A stretch of DNA of 64,000 bases from Baylisascaris procyonis (lineage: Eukaryota; Nematoda; Chromadorea; Rhabditida; Ascarididae), in assembly GCA_037389465.1 (NCBI GenBank), contig JAZARR010000154.1, positions 2,356,001 to 2,420,000 of the forward strand. Direction: 5' to 3'. Under the pieces are notes generated by a model. The model did no database searches. It was not told the DNA's origin and saw nothing but the letters and a program-made list of their open reading frames with translations. The position numbers and the translations under genes were made by a program. How positions within the stretch are numbered: the stretch's first letter is position 1; each line of letters starts with the position of its first letter. Below are positions 27,912-41,789 of the stretch, in pieces.

Positions 27912-30517
27912 AAAATAACTGATATCAATAGGTCACCTAATTAAACAGAAGGCTACTACGTGAAAGTTATCATGGGATGCTATGATAACCACAATCGAGC
28001 ATCACTTACTAATTCTATGATCATTACGTTCGTAAAAATGTAATCATGGTCAATTACTGATGATTGTTACAATACATCCGACAAACTTGAATGTCATAGG
28101 GGTATTTTAAGGATACAAAAAAGATCGGTCATTAAATATATGTCGACTGATTAAGTGTTAATATCACATAAATAGGGACTGATAAGCGATACGGAACAAC
28201 CACACATTACATTCATTGCAATGTTGCACCATGCTTAGATAAGAAGTTCCCTTTTGATGACCATAACTGCTTTCGCATTTTTTTTTCCGTTGTTTTACTT
28301 TCCTCCCATTTGAAGTTTCAACGTTTAGAAAACATTTTTTTTTCGCAGGGGTGAATTTTCAGAAATTCTCTCTTTTCGATATTTTATTGTTAGTCCTATA
28401 TGATTTTAGTTGAGGTTTTAATTGTATTGCATCAACCAATATTAATTAATGGATGAATCTCAATGATATTTAATGCATCGCTACATTTAAGAAATTTGCT
28501 TTTATACAAAATAAATTTCTGCTGAAGAAACGAAATCGTCGCAGATTTGTATCCGTCCGCGAAAAATTTTTTTTTTATTTATTATATTCTTATTGGTTGC
28601 AAAAAAAAAACGAAGAAAATTAATCGTTATTGAACAATTTAGCAAAGAACGATAAGAGATATTTTTCGCTTCATCTATATTCAATGAACGATAAAATCAA
28701 ATAATAAATATATCAATTATATTTTATCTTCGTAAATTTCATAACAATAAACTTTGTTATTTTTTCCTTACTTTGAAACTCTTCAAACGCTGCTTTTTTT
28801 GCAGTTTAAATGGAACCGCACTCAATTATATTCACCTCATATCGAAAACGTTCTATGCAATCCACTTGCAAGTTCCTATCTAAAAAAGTGAGCCATCATG
28901 AAGTTCATTACTGAATGTGAGCGAGAATATTTCCCAGCATAAAGTTTCATTCATGCGTCAAACGTAAAGCATAAAGCAACGCACTTCGTATGCTGGAGAA
29001 GGAATCACCCTCAATGATTCACCTTTATCGAGAATCACATCGAATGATTGATCAAGTTGATCAATCAATACACATTTTTCTCGAACTTTACAAGTAAAAT
29101 AAACCTAGTAAACGGTTTTGTGTATACATTGTTGCTGTGATTGAGGATGAACACAGCGGTGAAGCCCCTCTGAGATTTAAGAGTTATTGGCTATTCATTT
29201 ACAGTGCATATTATAGCGCAATTCCTAAGTATCAGACCGCTCAATTCAATTTTTAATACAAATCAATCTCTGATGATATGGTTATCGCCATATAATTTCA
29301 TAAGCAAAAGTTTTTGAGCATGAAGATGTCGAGTACGGTTTTTTCAACTGCAAAGAAAAAAGAATTTGTTGGCAACAGGTATTTCGGTTTCATCATAAGA
29401 TCCACCATTCAGAAGTCTTAAGATCGTCGTCAGACACCATAAATCGAGATTTGCGATCCTGAGAATGCCAAAAAATAATTCCTCGATGGGAATCACTGTT
29501 ATCCTGGTTTCAGTGACATTGTCTGCCAACTAGATGCTGTCGAGCACCTAAATGTTTGAAATTATGCTTTGAAAATTTCACTAAGCTTCCGCCGTCCTTC
29601 TCCCATCCTTTTGCCATTCCTACATTTAGATTATGCTCTACTTGAATACACATCAGTAATGAATCGCTCGCTCTGTAATCGTTATCCTGTTCCCTATCGT
29701 CTATCACCGCCATGTTTCTCATCGCCAACATTTACGATGTTAAATAACAAATAACCTTAATAAGTACATAAAGGCAAAAGAATATTGCATTTCACGAAAT
29801 ACCCCTATCTCTAAGATCGAAAGCTAAATTAGTGCATCAAATAGCAACATTGCGATCAAAAATTGAATCAATTCGCTTTTAGGGCAGCGTATGATCAAAG
29901 TCAAATACCTCTAAGGCATCGTTCTTGACATCCTAGTGCTCAAAAACATTCCTCCTTCGTTTCATTCCTCACACTCTCCCCTGCTGCCTCGACTGTGAAT
30001 TATTTCATCTGACCTAGAAATCCTTCCCGATGGTTTGATTTCATAGAGAATTAATATTGGGCCTTTTGATCCTTGAGACATCCGATTTCTGTATTTAATG
30101 GAGATTATGACACTTTTAAGTGCGGAATAATGCAAACAAGTATTGTGTCGCACAGGGCTGCGAGGAATAGTGGAAGGTAGGATTTTGGCAGACACAACTG
30201 GAATCCTTGTTTAGCGAATATTTGTATTCACCAACTCATTCAGCTTTGATCAGCTGGGTAAGTCCATAAGTGGGCGAAGATTTTTTTGAGGGTCGGATGC
30301 TAAAGAGGGGATAGAAGGGGAGGAGGGGCCGGTTAAACTTATAAGTGCAACTAGCCAAATAAAGTGTTCTAGTCAAAATAGATCATCCACATTCTATTAT
30401 GTTGAGAAAATTGTTTGTTCTCTTCTCTAATAATTGCTCTTTGATTAACAAAAAAAAAAAAAAAACTACATTTTTCATAGCCGACTCAATATCTTCCAAA
30501 AGTTTGTTCCATTGCAG

Positions 30518-33500
30518 TCATATTCAATAAAAGACTTTGCGAACAGCAATGCTAAAAACAAATATTCTTTTAAGTTTGCTTATATTCGAGTGATTCGATA
30601 TATACTCATCGCTTCGATACTCCTCACTATCGTATTGATTCTATTCAATTACATTAATGAGAAAATACGAATATGTGAATATCGGCAACCAAAATTCGCA
30701 CATCCTAACAGGTAAGTTCATTTTACGTGATTCTAGAGAATAACTACCCTTTTTGCTTATGAATTCCGCACAGAAACTCTACGACGCCTCTCTTTCCATT
30801 TCAACATTCCATTTTAGCAGTAATCTTTTAGACCGACATTTCTCAATTTTGAATTATTATGTTTCGAATTGAAATTTAATGGTATTGATATAAGTTTAAA
30901 TGCGAGTTACAAGGATGCTCTATCATTGTTCGGATTTAAATTGTTCCGGGAACTTGTAGCGTTCATTAGGTGTGTTGTCTGCCGTAGCATAAATAATGGA
31001 AGCGATCGCAAAGAACTCAATTTATTCAATTTTTTGAATGAAGGGAATTGTGATGAATGAACAACTCTTTAGCATGACCACAGGACATGATAATATTTTC
31101 AAGTCGTTCACGTTTAGAGCATTCACGTGACTTATATGGCATAACGCAAAGCATCAACGATGAAATGCAGAACTTGGGCAATAAGCTCTTAAAAATACTG
31201 CTATCGAACGAGAAATAAAAAGACAATATTTCCGACTTGTCTATGCAGCTGATATATTTGAGGATTATGTACCGAATTAATTCTACCAAAAAACACTTCA
31301 ATTTTAAGCTGTAATTGGTGTTCTAGGGAGATCGTTCCAGAATCTATTAATGAGGCTTATAAAGCAATTTTTCCCGACTTCCGTTCAAGAACCTTCCATT
31401 TCCCATTTCACCCCATTCTGATATTCTAATTGTAGAACGCAGAATTGAAGGAGCTCTGAGTAGTTTCGATCAGTTTTATATTTCTAAAAATATATGGGTG
31501 GTACATTACTAAGCCATAGTTCAAATCTATATTTTTTGTTGGTAATTTATGAATTTACTTACTTGTCAAATTCATTCCAGTTTTGACAAGTATGCAACAG
31601 GTACACTTGCCAAAACTATAAAATATCCTATCCTTGGGAAAATTTTTCCAATCCTTGCGGGAAAATCCAAAAATAACGCGCAATCATTTAAAGAAAGGGG
31701 GGGGGGGGCATGATGTAATCATGCACTGGAAAAATACTTGTGGAAAAATTTCAGTTTTAGCATAAATACTACTAGGATTTCAATGGAAGAAATGGATTTT
31801 GCAGCAAATAACTTGTTAAGCGCTTGTGTGATAAAGATTGATTAATCAATGAAGTCAAACGATTTAAACAACATTATGTAGCCTCCAAACACTTTACTAA
31901 AGGTACTCATCCTCGTTGTAGTTGTTCACAAATTTTTTAAATAATAGATATCTTTAACTGAAATAGTGGTTATATATGACATAAATAAAAACAGAAACTG
32001 AAAATAACAAATAAAAACAAAGTCAAAGACGAAATGAAGACAAAGGTTCAATAAAAAATCTCCAAACATACAGCATCACTGTATAGGAGTAGTGTTGAAG
32101 CACTGGATAAGATGCCACTAAGGGCGTTCTACCTTGTCTACCTCGAAAATTCCATTTAAGAATGACTCTAACTCCGAATTCTGAAAGACTATTTTCAGTG
32201 AGACTGAACTTGATTTATTCCAAAAATATAGAACTCAGCTCAACAATGTTATCACAAATATATCAGCGGATTTTCCTTCGATAAACTGTGATGCGCTATT
32301 TTTGAAGGATACAACAAAAAGTATTTCTAAAATTTATCGAAATATTGCCAAGAAATATTCATATCAATTCAATAAGGAGGATCTAATTCTTAATGCTCCT
32401 CTGAAAGATAGGTAACTCCATTTTTCATTTACTTACTAATAATAATACTACTACAAATAATACTATACGAATATGAGGACGTTTTCTGATGTGGAGTATT
32501 TTTGTACCTTCTAAATATAAAATCTTTTTGCGTAGGGTATATCGGAACTTTAATAAGGTGCCATTGAAAAGACTTCAGTGAATTCTTTTCACAGATTAAC
32601 TAAATGAGATTCGCCAGTTGCGTCTATCAGTTATTGTGTGCGATGATCCATTTTGCTATGAGTCATTCATATGCTATTATTGATGTTTTTTTTTTGTGAA
32701 CAATCGTCGCACTTTTCTTATTTATATCATCTTCAATGGCAAGAATAAAATTGACTTTAATAGAACGGAAATGCTCGACGATTATTTTCACTTAGTCCGA
32801 GGATAGGGCGTTGCCACTAGATGACCGGATATTGTTAAGAGATTTGTAAATTACGGTAAAAAAGAAATTAAAGGGCCAAATTTATTGATAGTCGTCCAAC
32901 TCTCTAGAAATAAATTGGTGCTTGCTTGAAATAGTTACTTCGATCCATATCTCGTTGCGAATCCGAAAATCTTAGGAAAAACAGTGTCCGTAATATGATA
33001 GAAAATTTTGAATTGTAAGGAAATATGATATATTAGCATCCAACGCAATGTGAGGGATCGTTGGAGTAGCAAATGATCGATATGTTTGAGGAATGAATTT
33101 CGGATAGTAAACCACCGTAATTGTGTTTTGAAATATCCTTGTTATGCATGGATGAGGTAGTAGTAACTGCGGCGGTTGCGGGCATGTGAATGAAGTAAAC
33201 AAAAAAATAAAGACGTTAATAGTAATCAATGCCTCATTCAAAATCGTTTCGAGGTGCATTATTCTAACATGGTCGTTCCTTTTCGTAAGGTGGCATTTAT
33301 TCACCGAATTGACGATTATTGAGGAACATTCAGTGTTGTCGGTGTTCAGTAAGGACCGGGCGTTATAATGGCGTCCTGCATCCCATTTTCGGAGTTGTTG
33401 ACGCGACAGTTCTTTAACTGTCTGAAAGAGCTGCTGCGCAATGCACTTAATTGTTGTCCTTAGCAAAATTTCATTTTCATAACGGAAATACGTATTAAGG

Positions 33501-36500
33501 TGTACTTTAGTAAAGCAAGTATTTGGTTTCAACGAAGTTCCTTTATCTAAGGAGGAAGAAGAATTCCCTCTCGCCTATGCCGCACTTGTGTATAAATGGA
33601 CCGATGAGGTAAATGAATAATATCTTATTTATCGCAGCAATGCCTAAAACATTGCATGGAACACTGTCCATGACGAGGAAATACAAAAGCTGGTGCCTTG
33701 TATACATGACTCGAGAATGAGAACACCGAAATAGGATCTATCATGTGCGAAGCATTTGAAAAGCAATACTTTGAGTTGCCAAAGAATATGATTTCGTCAT
33801 TGATAAATTTTTAGTTCCAAGGCATCTGAATGAGGCAACGTGGATCTGTTGATCTACGATTTGTTTAAAAATGAGAGACAAGAAATAGCTGTGTCCTATA
33901 GATTGCGGTGCCTAGCATGTGCGGGAACGCTGACAACCCTATGCCTTCACAATCTCCTTCTTCAGTTTCTTCACACTTTTTTCATTTGCCCCACCAACTT
34001 GAAGTCTTAGATTTTTCTAGATCCTAGAAGTCGAATAATTCATTGAAATTATCATGTAATTTGCAAAATCTGAGACACACCAAGGAATTTCCATCATCTT
34101 TTCTGCTTCTCAAATTTGTATTTAAGCCCTCGTCTTCTCTTCCTCAGTTAAGATTTGTTACTGTAAGTAAACCCTGCCTTAGTGTTTTCTTCTATTCGAT
34201 TTGTCAGTCAAGGTCGCCGCCTAATGAGTAAATTGTGCGGCACATTGAATGAGAGCTCCATTTTGCCCTTTGCTATAGTCGTTAGTTTGTCGTGCATTGA
34301 TTTAATGAAACTGCCGAATATTATAGAAGATATATCTAAAATGATACTGTAATTATGTTAATTTCAATTCCAAATATTTGCAGGTTTTTTACATGTTCAG
34401 TGCCATCTACCATCCTCAGAATGTATACTGTATTGCCATCGATAGAAAGAGTGATCTTTCGTTTATGACCTCAATGCTTCTACTTAGCAAATGCTTTTCA
34501 AATATTCAAATTATGGTTTGCTTTTATTTTTCTTTTCTGAATCAAATGAGTCATGCCTAACATGTCATTGATCATCATATATCGCTAAATGAAGGCACTC
34601 AAAATTAATGAATATTGCAGTTCTTTTAAAAAGATGAATGGTAATCACCGTGTCGAATTGCCGAGGAATACTGCAAGAACTGCCAACATTCTAGTTCAAT
34701 TGTCGCTTTAAAAGTTACACTCGGCGATAACCTCATTAAAATCTCAAAGAGTGAAGAGTGGAAAATGAAATTTATTGAAGACTTGAACATAGTCATTCAA
34801 AGAAGAGTGAAAGCTACTTGTTGAACCTAAAGATTAAATCCGCCACAAAAAACACGCAACGAAATGCTTTACTTCAGTAAACATTGAAAGTTGATCTCAA
34901 TCTTTTTATTGGAAGTTTTCATGTGCAAGGTCTCACACGCTTTTTTTGAATAGAAGTAAGTCATTAGCTTCTAGCAAAATAGCCGATCGTTGATGCAAGA
35001 ATAGTGGAGTCCATTCGGCTTCGACTCACCTGATCTAGAGAATCGACGGAATGCGTATATAGCATGCTACTAGAGCCAAATGAAGAACACAGTAGACTTT
35101 TTGCTACTTACAAGTTAATGTTGAAGGGAAACAGAGCTTTTATATGGAACTGTGCTGCGTTTCTTTGCAGATTGTGGACGAGGTGGATTACTGCGGTTTC
35201 AGTGTGATACATGCAGTGATGCAGTGCCTTCACGCATTAACCTATTCGAATCATCAGTGGCGTTATTTTCAGGTATCTTCTAATTGAGATCTGCATTTAT
35301 TACAATATTCCTTACCCATCGTTCTATATGGCAAGGTAGAGAGAGCCTCATACCTACTGCGAAACGAGGAAGTAGAAGGCAACACTCACGCCACGCACGG
35401 CACAAACAACGTTGATATATTTCTCAGAGAGGCAACTTTAATGTTTACACTACGCAACAATTGTGCAAAGGCTGCGGGGTGGAGAATGGAGGGGGGGGGA
35501 GTGAAGCCAACGCGAACTAGATACGGTACAGAGGAAGGAGAGCTGAAATTTAAGCGTCAAATCAGGTGTGTGAAGCGCTATATCAATTGAATTCACCATT
35601 TTCAGTATCTCTCCAACTTCGACCTACCGCTGAGAACGAATCGTGAAATGGTGCGGATATTCAAGCGTTTGAACGGTTCGTTTAATTCAGAAATCACTGA
35701 ATTTCAAATTGAGAGGCTTCTGGAAAAAAAGGTTTGTTGTTTCAGCGATTCCAATCCTATGATGTCACCGACAGGAAGTTGGGATGATGAACACGCTTGA
35801 CTGTGCGGCAAAAAATGTTCTAAACTTACCAAAAATACTGGTACAGTTAAGGTCACCTTCTTAGAGTATGTACCTACGTTCTCTTTTGATGGTCTTTATT
35901 ATCGATGAGGCCAATTTTTAGTCTTTAAGGGCCATCTTCATACTCTTCATCATTTAGTGTGAACACTCGCATCTTTTGACGTTTTGATTTGTTTTTGGAG
36001 ATAGAGAGAAACAGTGACATGTCCAAGCGGTGCGTAACTCGATGGCTCGCGCAAGAGGAAAACATGGGCCACTTTCTATAACCCTGTTCAAGCAGCTATT
36101 TCCGTGTTTTATAATTTTGATTTGTCTGTTTATGCAGCAACTTGAATTTCTATTATATGGGCGAGATTGCATCGGGAGTTTTCTCTCATGATTAAGCAAA
36201 AATGTGATATGTTATCGTGCAGCTAGATGCGTCATAATTATGCCTCTTTCTTTAGAAGATTTTTATCGTCATTTCTTTTTGTAGTTTGCGATCAGATTTT
36301 CAATCCTTTTCATTCTGGTTTGATTATATCCATTCGCCTTGCATATGGTTGAAAATTGAATTTGTGATCTTATCGAATGTCGTCGGTTAGCAAATTCGAT
36401 GGGAGGAATGCCTTATTGTCATTATTTTGCAAGAACATAAATATCGCTTAAACAGCGCCATAATTTCATTCAATTTTTTTCGAAGAGAAGTCGACATTTG

Positions 36501-39320
36501 ATTCATTAATATGAAAGTTGTGACTTCCGCGACTAAAACGGCCTCGTATTGGAAGTCTCGAGAACGTATGCTATGATCAATTTCATTCATTCATATTTTG
36601 CTTTGATTTGTGTGTCTTAGAAAATTCATATATACTTCGTTTTACAACTTACAATTACCTTCTGATGAAAATGTGATCCGCAGGATCACTAACGAAGCAT
36701 ATCAAGGAGGAAAAATCTCTGTTCATCAAGGAGGAAAAACTGATTACAGCACACTTCCCGGAGACTTCCTGCATGAGATTGCTTTAACTGTGGCAGTAAC
36801 AACTTTCATCGTAAAGAAGCAGTTCGAGAGACTTCTTTTTGAAAAATAAGCGTTTTCAATCGCTCTCATATGAACAATTCTATTTAAGTGAAGATTGCAG
36901 CGAAAGGATGTCTCAGAAAAGAAATGGGAAAAACCTACAAATATAACAGAATATTCGGTGATATACGCGAAATATTCTAAGACTATCAACTTCTTTTGCA
37001 ACGGTGCTTATTGAATTGAGCGATCGGAATATTGTACAAAAAAAAAAAAAAATCAATCGGTGCTTTAGATCTTGTGAATTGAGTGCCCGTCGATTAAACA
37101 ATTTTCTTAGCTAAAGGGGTTTTAGAACCATCACTGCCCGACTGTAGAACAAAGCTGGTTAACTATTTTATGTGCGATTTAATTGAAAACAGAAGATACA
37201 TGAACAGTAAGGTCATCGGTGGATTCTTTCGTAACGATTATCGTTACTTCATTCTGAGGTATGCGATTCGAAGCTACCTAACAGGTAAGATCAAAGCTAC
37301 CATGATACGATTTTTGCAAAAATATAAAAAAAGAAAAAACGAAGGAATTTGAGAGGGAATCATTACGGAGATGCTGTGTAATGCTTTCCGATGGCTGCGA
37401 GAATAAAAATTTATGCCGTTACTAACGCTCTGATTGATAAATTAACGTTCAATCTTTAGCTAGAAACCGTTCCTCATGGCATCAAACTATACAAATCGAG
37501 TCTTTCGGCAACGTTCAGTAGAGAGTCGGCTGAATTTATAGTGAATAATGAAAAAGCGCAGTCATTATTATGGTTCCTTAACGGAACATTTTGTCCCGAT
37601 GAATCATTATGGACAACTATCGCTGGCAATCCATGTAAGTACTCATTTAATCAAGCATTAAATTAAAGATAGTAAATGTTCGCATGCGGGTCAAACAAAT
37701 ACAGGTCAAATAAACTACGCTGGTCCGGCCATGTTGCATGCAAAGATGACAATAGGTGGCACGCCAGAATACTTCACTGGTATCGAAGAAATCGCAAAAG
37801 ACCCAAAGGAAGGCCACTACGAAGATGGGAAGATTTTTTCATGACAAGTATAGGAACAACATGGAGAAGAAAAATAGTAGACAGATCGTTATTGAAGAAT
37901 ATCGTGTGGAACGTCGTCACGTAACTCTCTGCTGCGATAGGGTCAGCTCGTTGATTATCGACTTCTAAGTAATCTAAGTAAGTAAATGGTCACAAGGCGG
38001 AATACATGTGTGGGTTCAAACGACATGAGAACATTCAGCATCAACAAAATCAACAAAATTGAATAACTTTTCAAACATATCGAACGAACAAAATGTCAGT
38101 ACTGTGGAGGAGCAAAAGAACAGCAATGCCATGATGCATTTTAAGAAAACAGATGTTTTATTAAAAATTATTCATTAAATAAAGTGAGGTTGCCTTCCAG
38201 CCCAATATTTTCCTAGTTATTGCTCTTTAGAGAAATGGTTTTTATACTATTTAAGCCTATAGCCGTTCTAGTCACAAGTTCATGATGTCAAAAACGCAAT
38301 GACGATATGAAGACACATCGATTTATTCGATAAATCAGGCAAGAAGCCTTGAGTTTGAATAAGTTCATAACTTTCACTATAACTGTTTCCGTACTGTTGA
38401 CCTTATTCATAAAAAAGCGCAGAAGCAATGGGATTTTTTTTTTTCAGCGTTGAAGATGCCAAACGGATTCGATGCGTCGCGGTGGTTGCGTGCTATAAAT
38501 AGTAATAAAGCAAGGAGTGATGCTACGTCATTCCCTTACTATATATCTCGTTTTCAAATTTGGTTTGGTACCAAATATCAGCACATGTGCAAAGGTAAGC
38601 TCATTTGAATGTCAGGTATAAATATTCGTCACTTTTCATAAGAACATTGCCACTGTTAATTAAACAAGAACTTTCGGAAATGCTTCACTTTCAAAAGGTT
38701 GAATAATAGAAGGTAACTCTAGCAGTGAGCCGGAAGGTCATTGGTCGCCTATTCCCTCCCGAAACCCATTTTTAGTGCACTCATCTAGCAACATTTCTGA
38801 CTGTGTGGTCGGCATGACTTAGGGAAGTTTGAAGTTGCTAGAAGTGTACTGTGAAAGCCTCTCGAGAGAATTGATAATAAGTAAACAGCCAAAAGTTTTC
38901 TTTGAACAATGATTTTGTCTGTTAAGCTTCATGGCTGTCTCATAAAATTCGGACGTGATGTAAAAATAGGTCAAACACGGTACACAAATAAAGATGCAAA
39001 CATAAATGATTTTAAAGAGTTTCAGTGCAAAAGTACAGCAAAGAAATCAAAGTGCGATACTTTCAGGTAAATTTTTCCGTGATTCCTGTGTATATGGCGT
39101 CGACGATTTGCATATTCTTGATCAACGACCCGAATTGATGGCACATAAATTCTACCTGGACTATCAGCCGGCTGCTTTCTTCTGTCTTTATAAGAGGGTA
39201 CGGGAAAGAGCAATCGGTGATATCGAAAATTTCAATGACACTGTATATGGAGAAATGCCAGGGCCTCGTGTTCAGCGTGGCGAATCCATCGAAAGCATTT
39301 ATATTGAACCAGCTTATTAG
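30518..39320 (+). CDS. Core-2/I-branching beta-1,6-GlcNAc transferase family (GT14) protein, 9 exons, start exon missing
   Basis: Family members add beta-1,6-linked GlcNAc to O-glycan cores or poly-LacNAc in the Golgi. Exons in consistent phase: 30518-30711, 32199-32411, 33500-33608, 34384-34515, 35171-35272, 35606-35731, 37460-37634, 38448-38594, 39067-39320; sum 483 aa. The first exon encodes a basic segment and a hydrophobic anchor (30599-30655), as in a type II Golgi protein. Then come INCDALF (exon 2), LSKEEEEFPLAYAALVYKW (exon 3), SAIYHPQNVYCIAIDRKS (exon 4), WRYFQYLSNFDLPLRTNREM across exons 5/6, and FCPDESLWTT in exon 7. The glutamate at 37601-37603 sits in the PDE motif that is catalytic in C2GnT. 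RFQIWF (exon 8) and CVYGVDDLHIL with a cysteine-rich end (exon 9) complete the family pattern. Exon 1 has no in-frame ATG and follows a good TTGCAG acceptor, so a short 5' exon upstream is missing. Exon 3 uses an AAG acceptor. AATAAA occurs at 39500-39505. The exact acceptor sugar is not deducible. Intron 7 holds an RTE fragment. Confidence 0.9.
36470..36850. repeat. Diverged inverted-repeat pair in GT14 intron 6
   Basis: The minus strand of about 36470-36575 and the plus strand of about 36750-36850 share an ordered set of blocks: GAGACTTCC, GAG, TTTA, then ACAACTTTCAT, then further similarity. Read as protein, both give a similar segment (VLVAEVTTFIL and ALTVAVTTFIV). I judge identity to be roughly 60 percent by eye. 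Between them lies a short direct repeat of ATCAAGGAGGAAAAA (about 36703-36740). This looks like a foldback or two head-to-head copies of an unknown repeat. Confidence 0.5.
37676..37985 (+). pseudogene. 3' end of an RTE-type non-LTR retrotransposon (endonuclease-reverse transcriptase C-terminus)
   Basis: The reading frame contains NKLRWSGHVACKDDNRW, then RKRPKGRPLRRWEDFF, then a W...DRSLL segment. This order (LRW.GH..R.dd.RW...W.pr..KRP.GRP..RW.D) is the C-terminal signature of RTE-clade polyproteins that are abundant in parasitic nematodes. Only about 80 codons remain, with no reverse transcriptase or endonuclease domain. A short TAAGTAAGT-like simple repeat at 37964-37985 resembles the 3' tail of such elements. 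It lies in intron 7 of the GT14 gene, in the sense orientation and about 40 bp after the exon 7 donor, so it is a 5'-truncated dead insertion. Confidence 0.75.
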
Positions 39321-39499
39321 TAATATAATATGCAATACTAGTATTGATGGAATAACAACTCATTAGCAAATAATGCTGAATATAAGAATAATGCATATGA
39401 AGGCAGTAATGAAACAAGCTTGAAGGTCTGCACTAATAGAGTTCTAAGGTCTGCACATCGGGTACTTCCAAAGTTTTCTAAAGCTTAGGAAAATTTTCT

Positions 39500-39505
39500 A
39501 ATAAA
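39500..39505 (+). terminator. Candidate polyadenylation signal of the GT14 gene
   Basis: AATAAA, 180 bases after the stop codon at 39318-39320, is the first canonical hexamer seen downstream of the gene. Confidence 0.4.
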
Positions 39506-41767
39506 TTTACATATTAGGCTCAAATTTTACCGTTGCTACCGAATATACGTACAAAAAATTCAATCGCCATTAGATCTATGAAAGTTTCTGCCGTACGTGG
39601 GTGAGATTTGAAAAAAATGAACACGGGGGAGAGCGCTGATTTAGGAGACAGAAAATGTCGCCTCGCATTTTAATCAAGCAGCTTTGAAGCATATTTTTTG
39701 CTGAGAACACTTCTCACAAAAATTGACGACAATTAGAAAACGGCTTAACTTTTATATGTCATTAAAACTCAATGAACTCATCGCTCACTTTGCTTTTGGC
39801 CTTTTCAACAAACAATAAACAAAAAAATACATTTGAATATTCAAATATGGTTTCATCAAAATGCCAAATTTTGAAAGTCTTTTTTCTTGTTTCAACACAT
39901 CGATTTTAATCTCACAGATTTGATTGCAATCGCTTTATAAGGCTGCTTGCGTTATTTTCACTTCGGCATCTCTTTATTGCTTATAGCTTACCTCCCATGG
40001 GTAGGTTATAAGAAATCTTCTCGCTAACTTTCCCAAAATAAGTGAAGAAACACCGCAGGGCAACTGGCACAGTATGCGCTTTCGCATTCCGCTTATACAA
40101 TCACTAGCTTGACAATCTGTCAATTAAAAAAGTATGTTCAAATAAAGCATTTGTATTTTGACTGATGTTGCCGCTTGTAGAAGTCCTCTGAAGATAATTA
40201 TTTTTCTTCTGCTTGAGAAATAAAAATTCGGCTAATTTAGAAGTAAAGGTATCCTGGTACCTTTAAAATCTATGCTTCCATTCGAAATCGATGGATTAAC
40301 ATTGGAAATATTACGCAAGTTGATCCCGTCATATACAACAAGTCCACGAAATATTTAGCTCTAGTTTCAGTTGTTCTTGAGCTTAAACTAGGCGCCACAT
40401 AGGCGCACACATATATGTGCACAAACACGATGGACGAAAGTGCATTAAAAAGATCGTCAGAAAATGTGACATGAAAATATTATTAGTATTAGTGCTACCG
40501 AACGATTGTTTACTTCATTCTGGAATAAAGAAATGCTTTGTAAATTGCTACGGCTAATACGTCTAATATCATCCAATGTAACAACAATCTCATCTTAATT
40601 ACTCAATCATTTAGGCTATATATAGTAGAATAAAATTAGCATAAGAGAGCATGTAATGTAAGGAGGACAATTACTTTGAACCAAGTTCATATAAACTGAT
40701 TTTCGATGCGCTTAATAAAAAGGCAAGTCTAAAATCGTAAAGATGGAATGTTCACAATGAAGCACTAGGAATGCACGAGTGAATGCATTCATTAGTGCAC
40801 AAATGCAGCTTGCTTCGCTTCGGTAAATTAAGTACCCCTTGTAATTCAACGATCAAAAATCAGCGCCTATCCAATGAATTCATGGCGGAGAAATAGTGGC
40901 TAAGGCTACTATTATTGGTTGTTATGATTCTTTAAATACACTCAACTTAGATTTCAGCATTGTTGAAATTTAAAAATTTACTGCGTGAAAAATTTTAAAT
41001 GCACAGAACAATGGAAAATTAAAGAGCTATAAAAAATGGGGAGACACTACTCTATGCCGGCATCTTCAACGATGAAAGAAACACCAAATATTCGATGATG
41101 GGAAAGGTCTCGTAGCAGAGCATTGTGATGATGTAAGCGGCTGATCCATGTTAACGAGTGAACTGTTGTGATCGCGAATGAGTTTTGTGATCGTAGTAAT
41201 TGCGATCTTCATTTGTATAATAGGTTATTTGAACTCGATGTGGTATCTCCGCCGTGTGGATTATGATCTTCCCATGCCTTCCGGGCCGTACCTGAAGATA
41301 CAAATAGGCTGCGGTCTTGGTTCCTAATCAGTGTGTGTGTGTGTGTTTCGCAACTCATCGGTGTGTGGTTATCCTACTCATAGTAAACAAGTTTCTGTTG
41401 TTCCGCCGGTACGCCTTCAATGCCAGATTCGGTCACAGCATCCTTTCGCGCCACAGATTTGGATATCAACCAACTTTAATTGTTAGATGGTTCTGCTCGG
41501 AACTTATTCATTCCTTGTCTGCTTCGCTTGCAACTTGTGCATTTACTAATCACAATCATTTATTAAGTCATCGGCGTCATTCAATGCCATTAGTTCATTG
41601 TCATCAATTGATTCGTTGTCATTCATTTAACTAATCCTTGAAGAAGGCATCCAACCGAAGATAGCTATCGTCTCTTGAAGAGTACTTGAGGGAAAATGCA
41701 CATTTCGTTGATATTTATTAAAAATTATTACACAAATTTATATTGCACCTGGTGGAAAATAAAAGTT

Positions 41768-41789
41768 GTAACTCTTTTAAAAGAGTTAC
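41768..41789. repeat. 22-bp perfect palindrome
   Basis: GTAACTCTTTT followed at once by its reverse complement AAAAGAGTTAC, in the gap between the GT14 and Ku70 genes. Confidence 0.8.

Larger units (their letters stand above)
22976..30517. other. Intergenic spacer between kinesin-4 and GT14 genes
   Basis: AT-rich spacer with no supported gene. It should contain the 3' UTR of the kinesin gene and the missing start exon of the GT14 gene. One unproven candidate for the latter is the ATG at 27131, after a TTTTCAG acceptor and open for 17 codons. An acceptor at 24368 followed by ten codons and a stop (ARVVAKAKSL) could be an alternative last exon of the kinesin if the GTAAGT at 22922 is used. The GC island at 25.1 kb and the local repeat at 27.85 kb lie here. 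Confidence 0.5.

Noticed and set aside
30869..31060. Plus frame after GT14 exon 1
   Set aside because: It does not fit the phase left by exon 1 or the family alignment; exon 2 at 32199 fits both.
32972..33532. Minus-strand frame of 186 codons, the longest in the window
   Set aside because: It runs antisense across GT14 exon 3, has no recognisable domain and no partner exons; it looks like a chance open frame.
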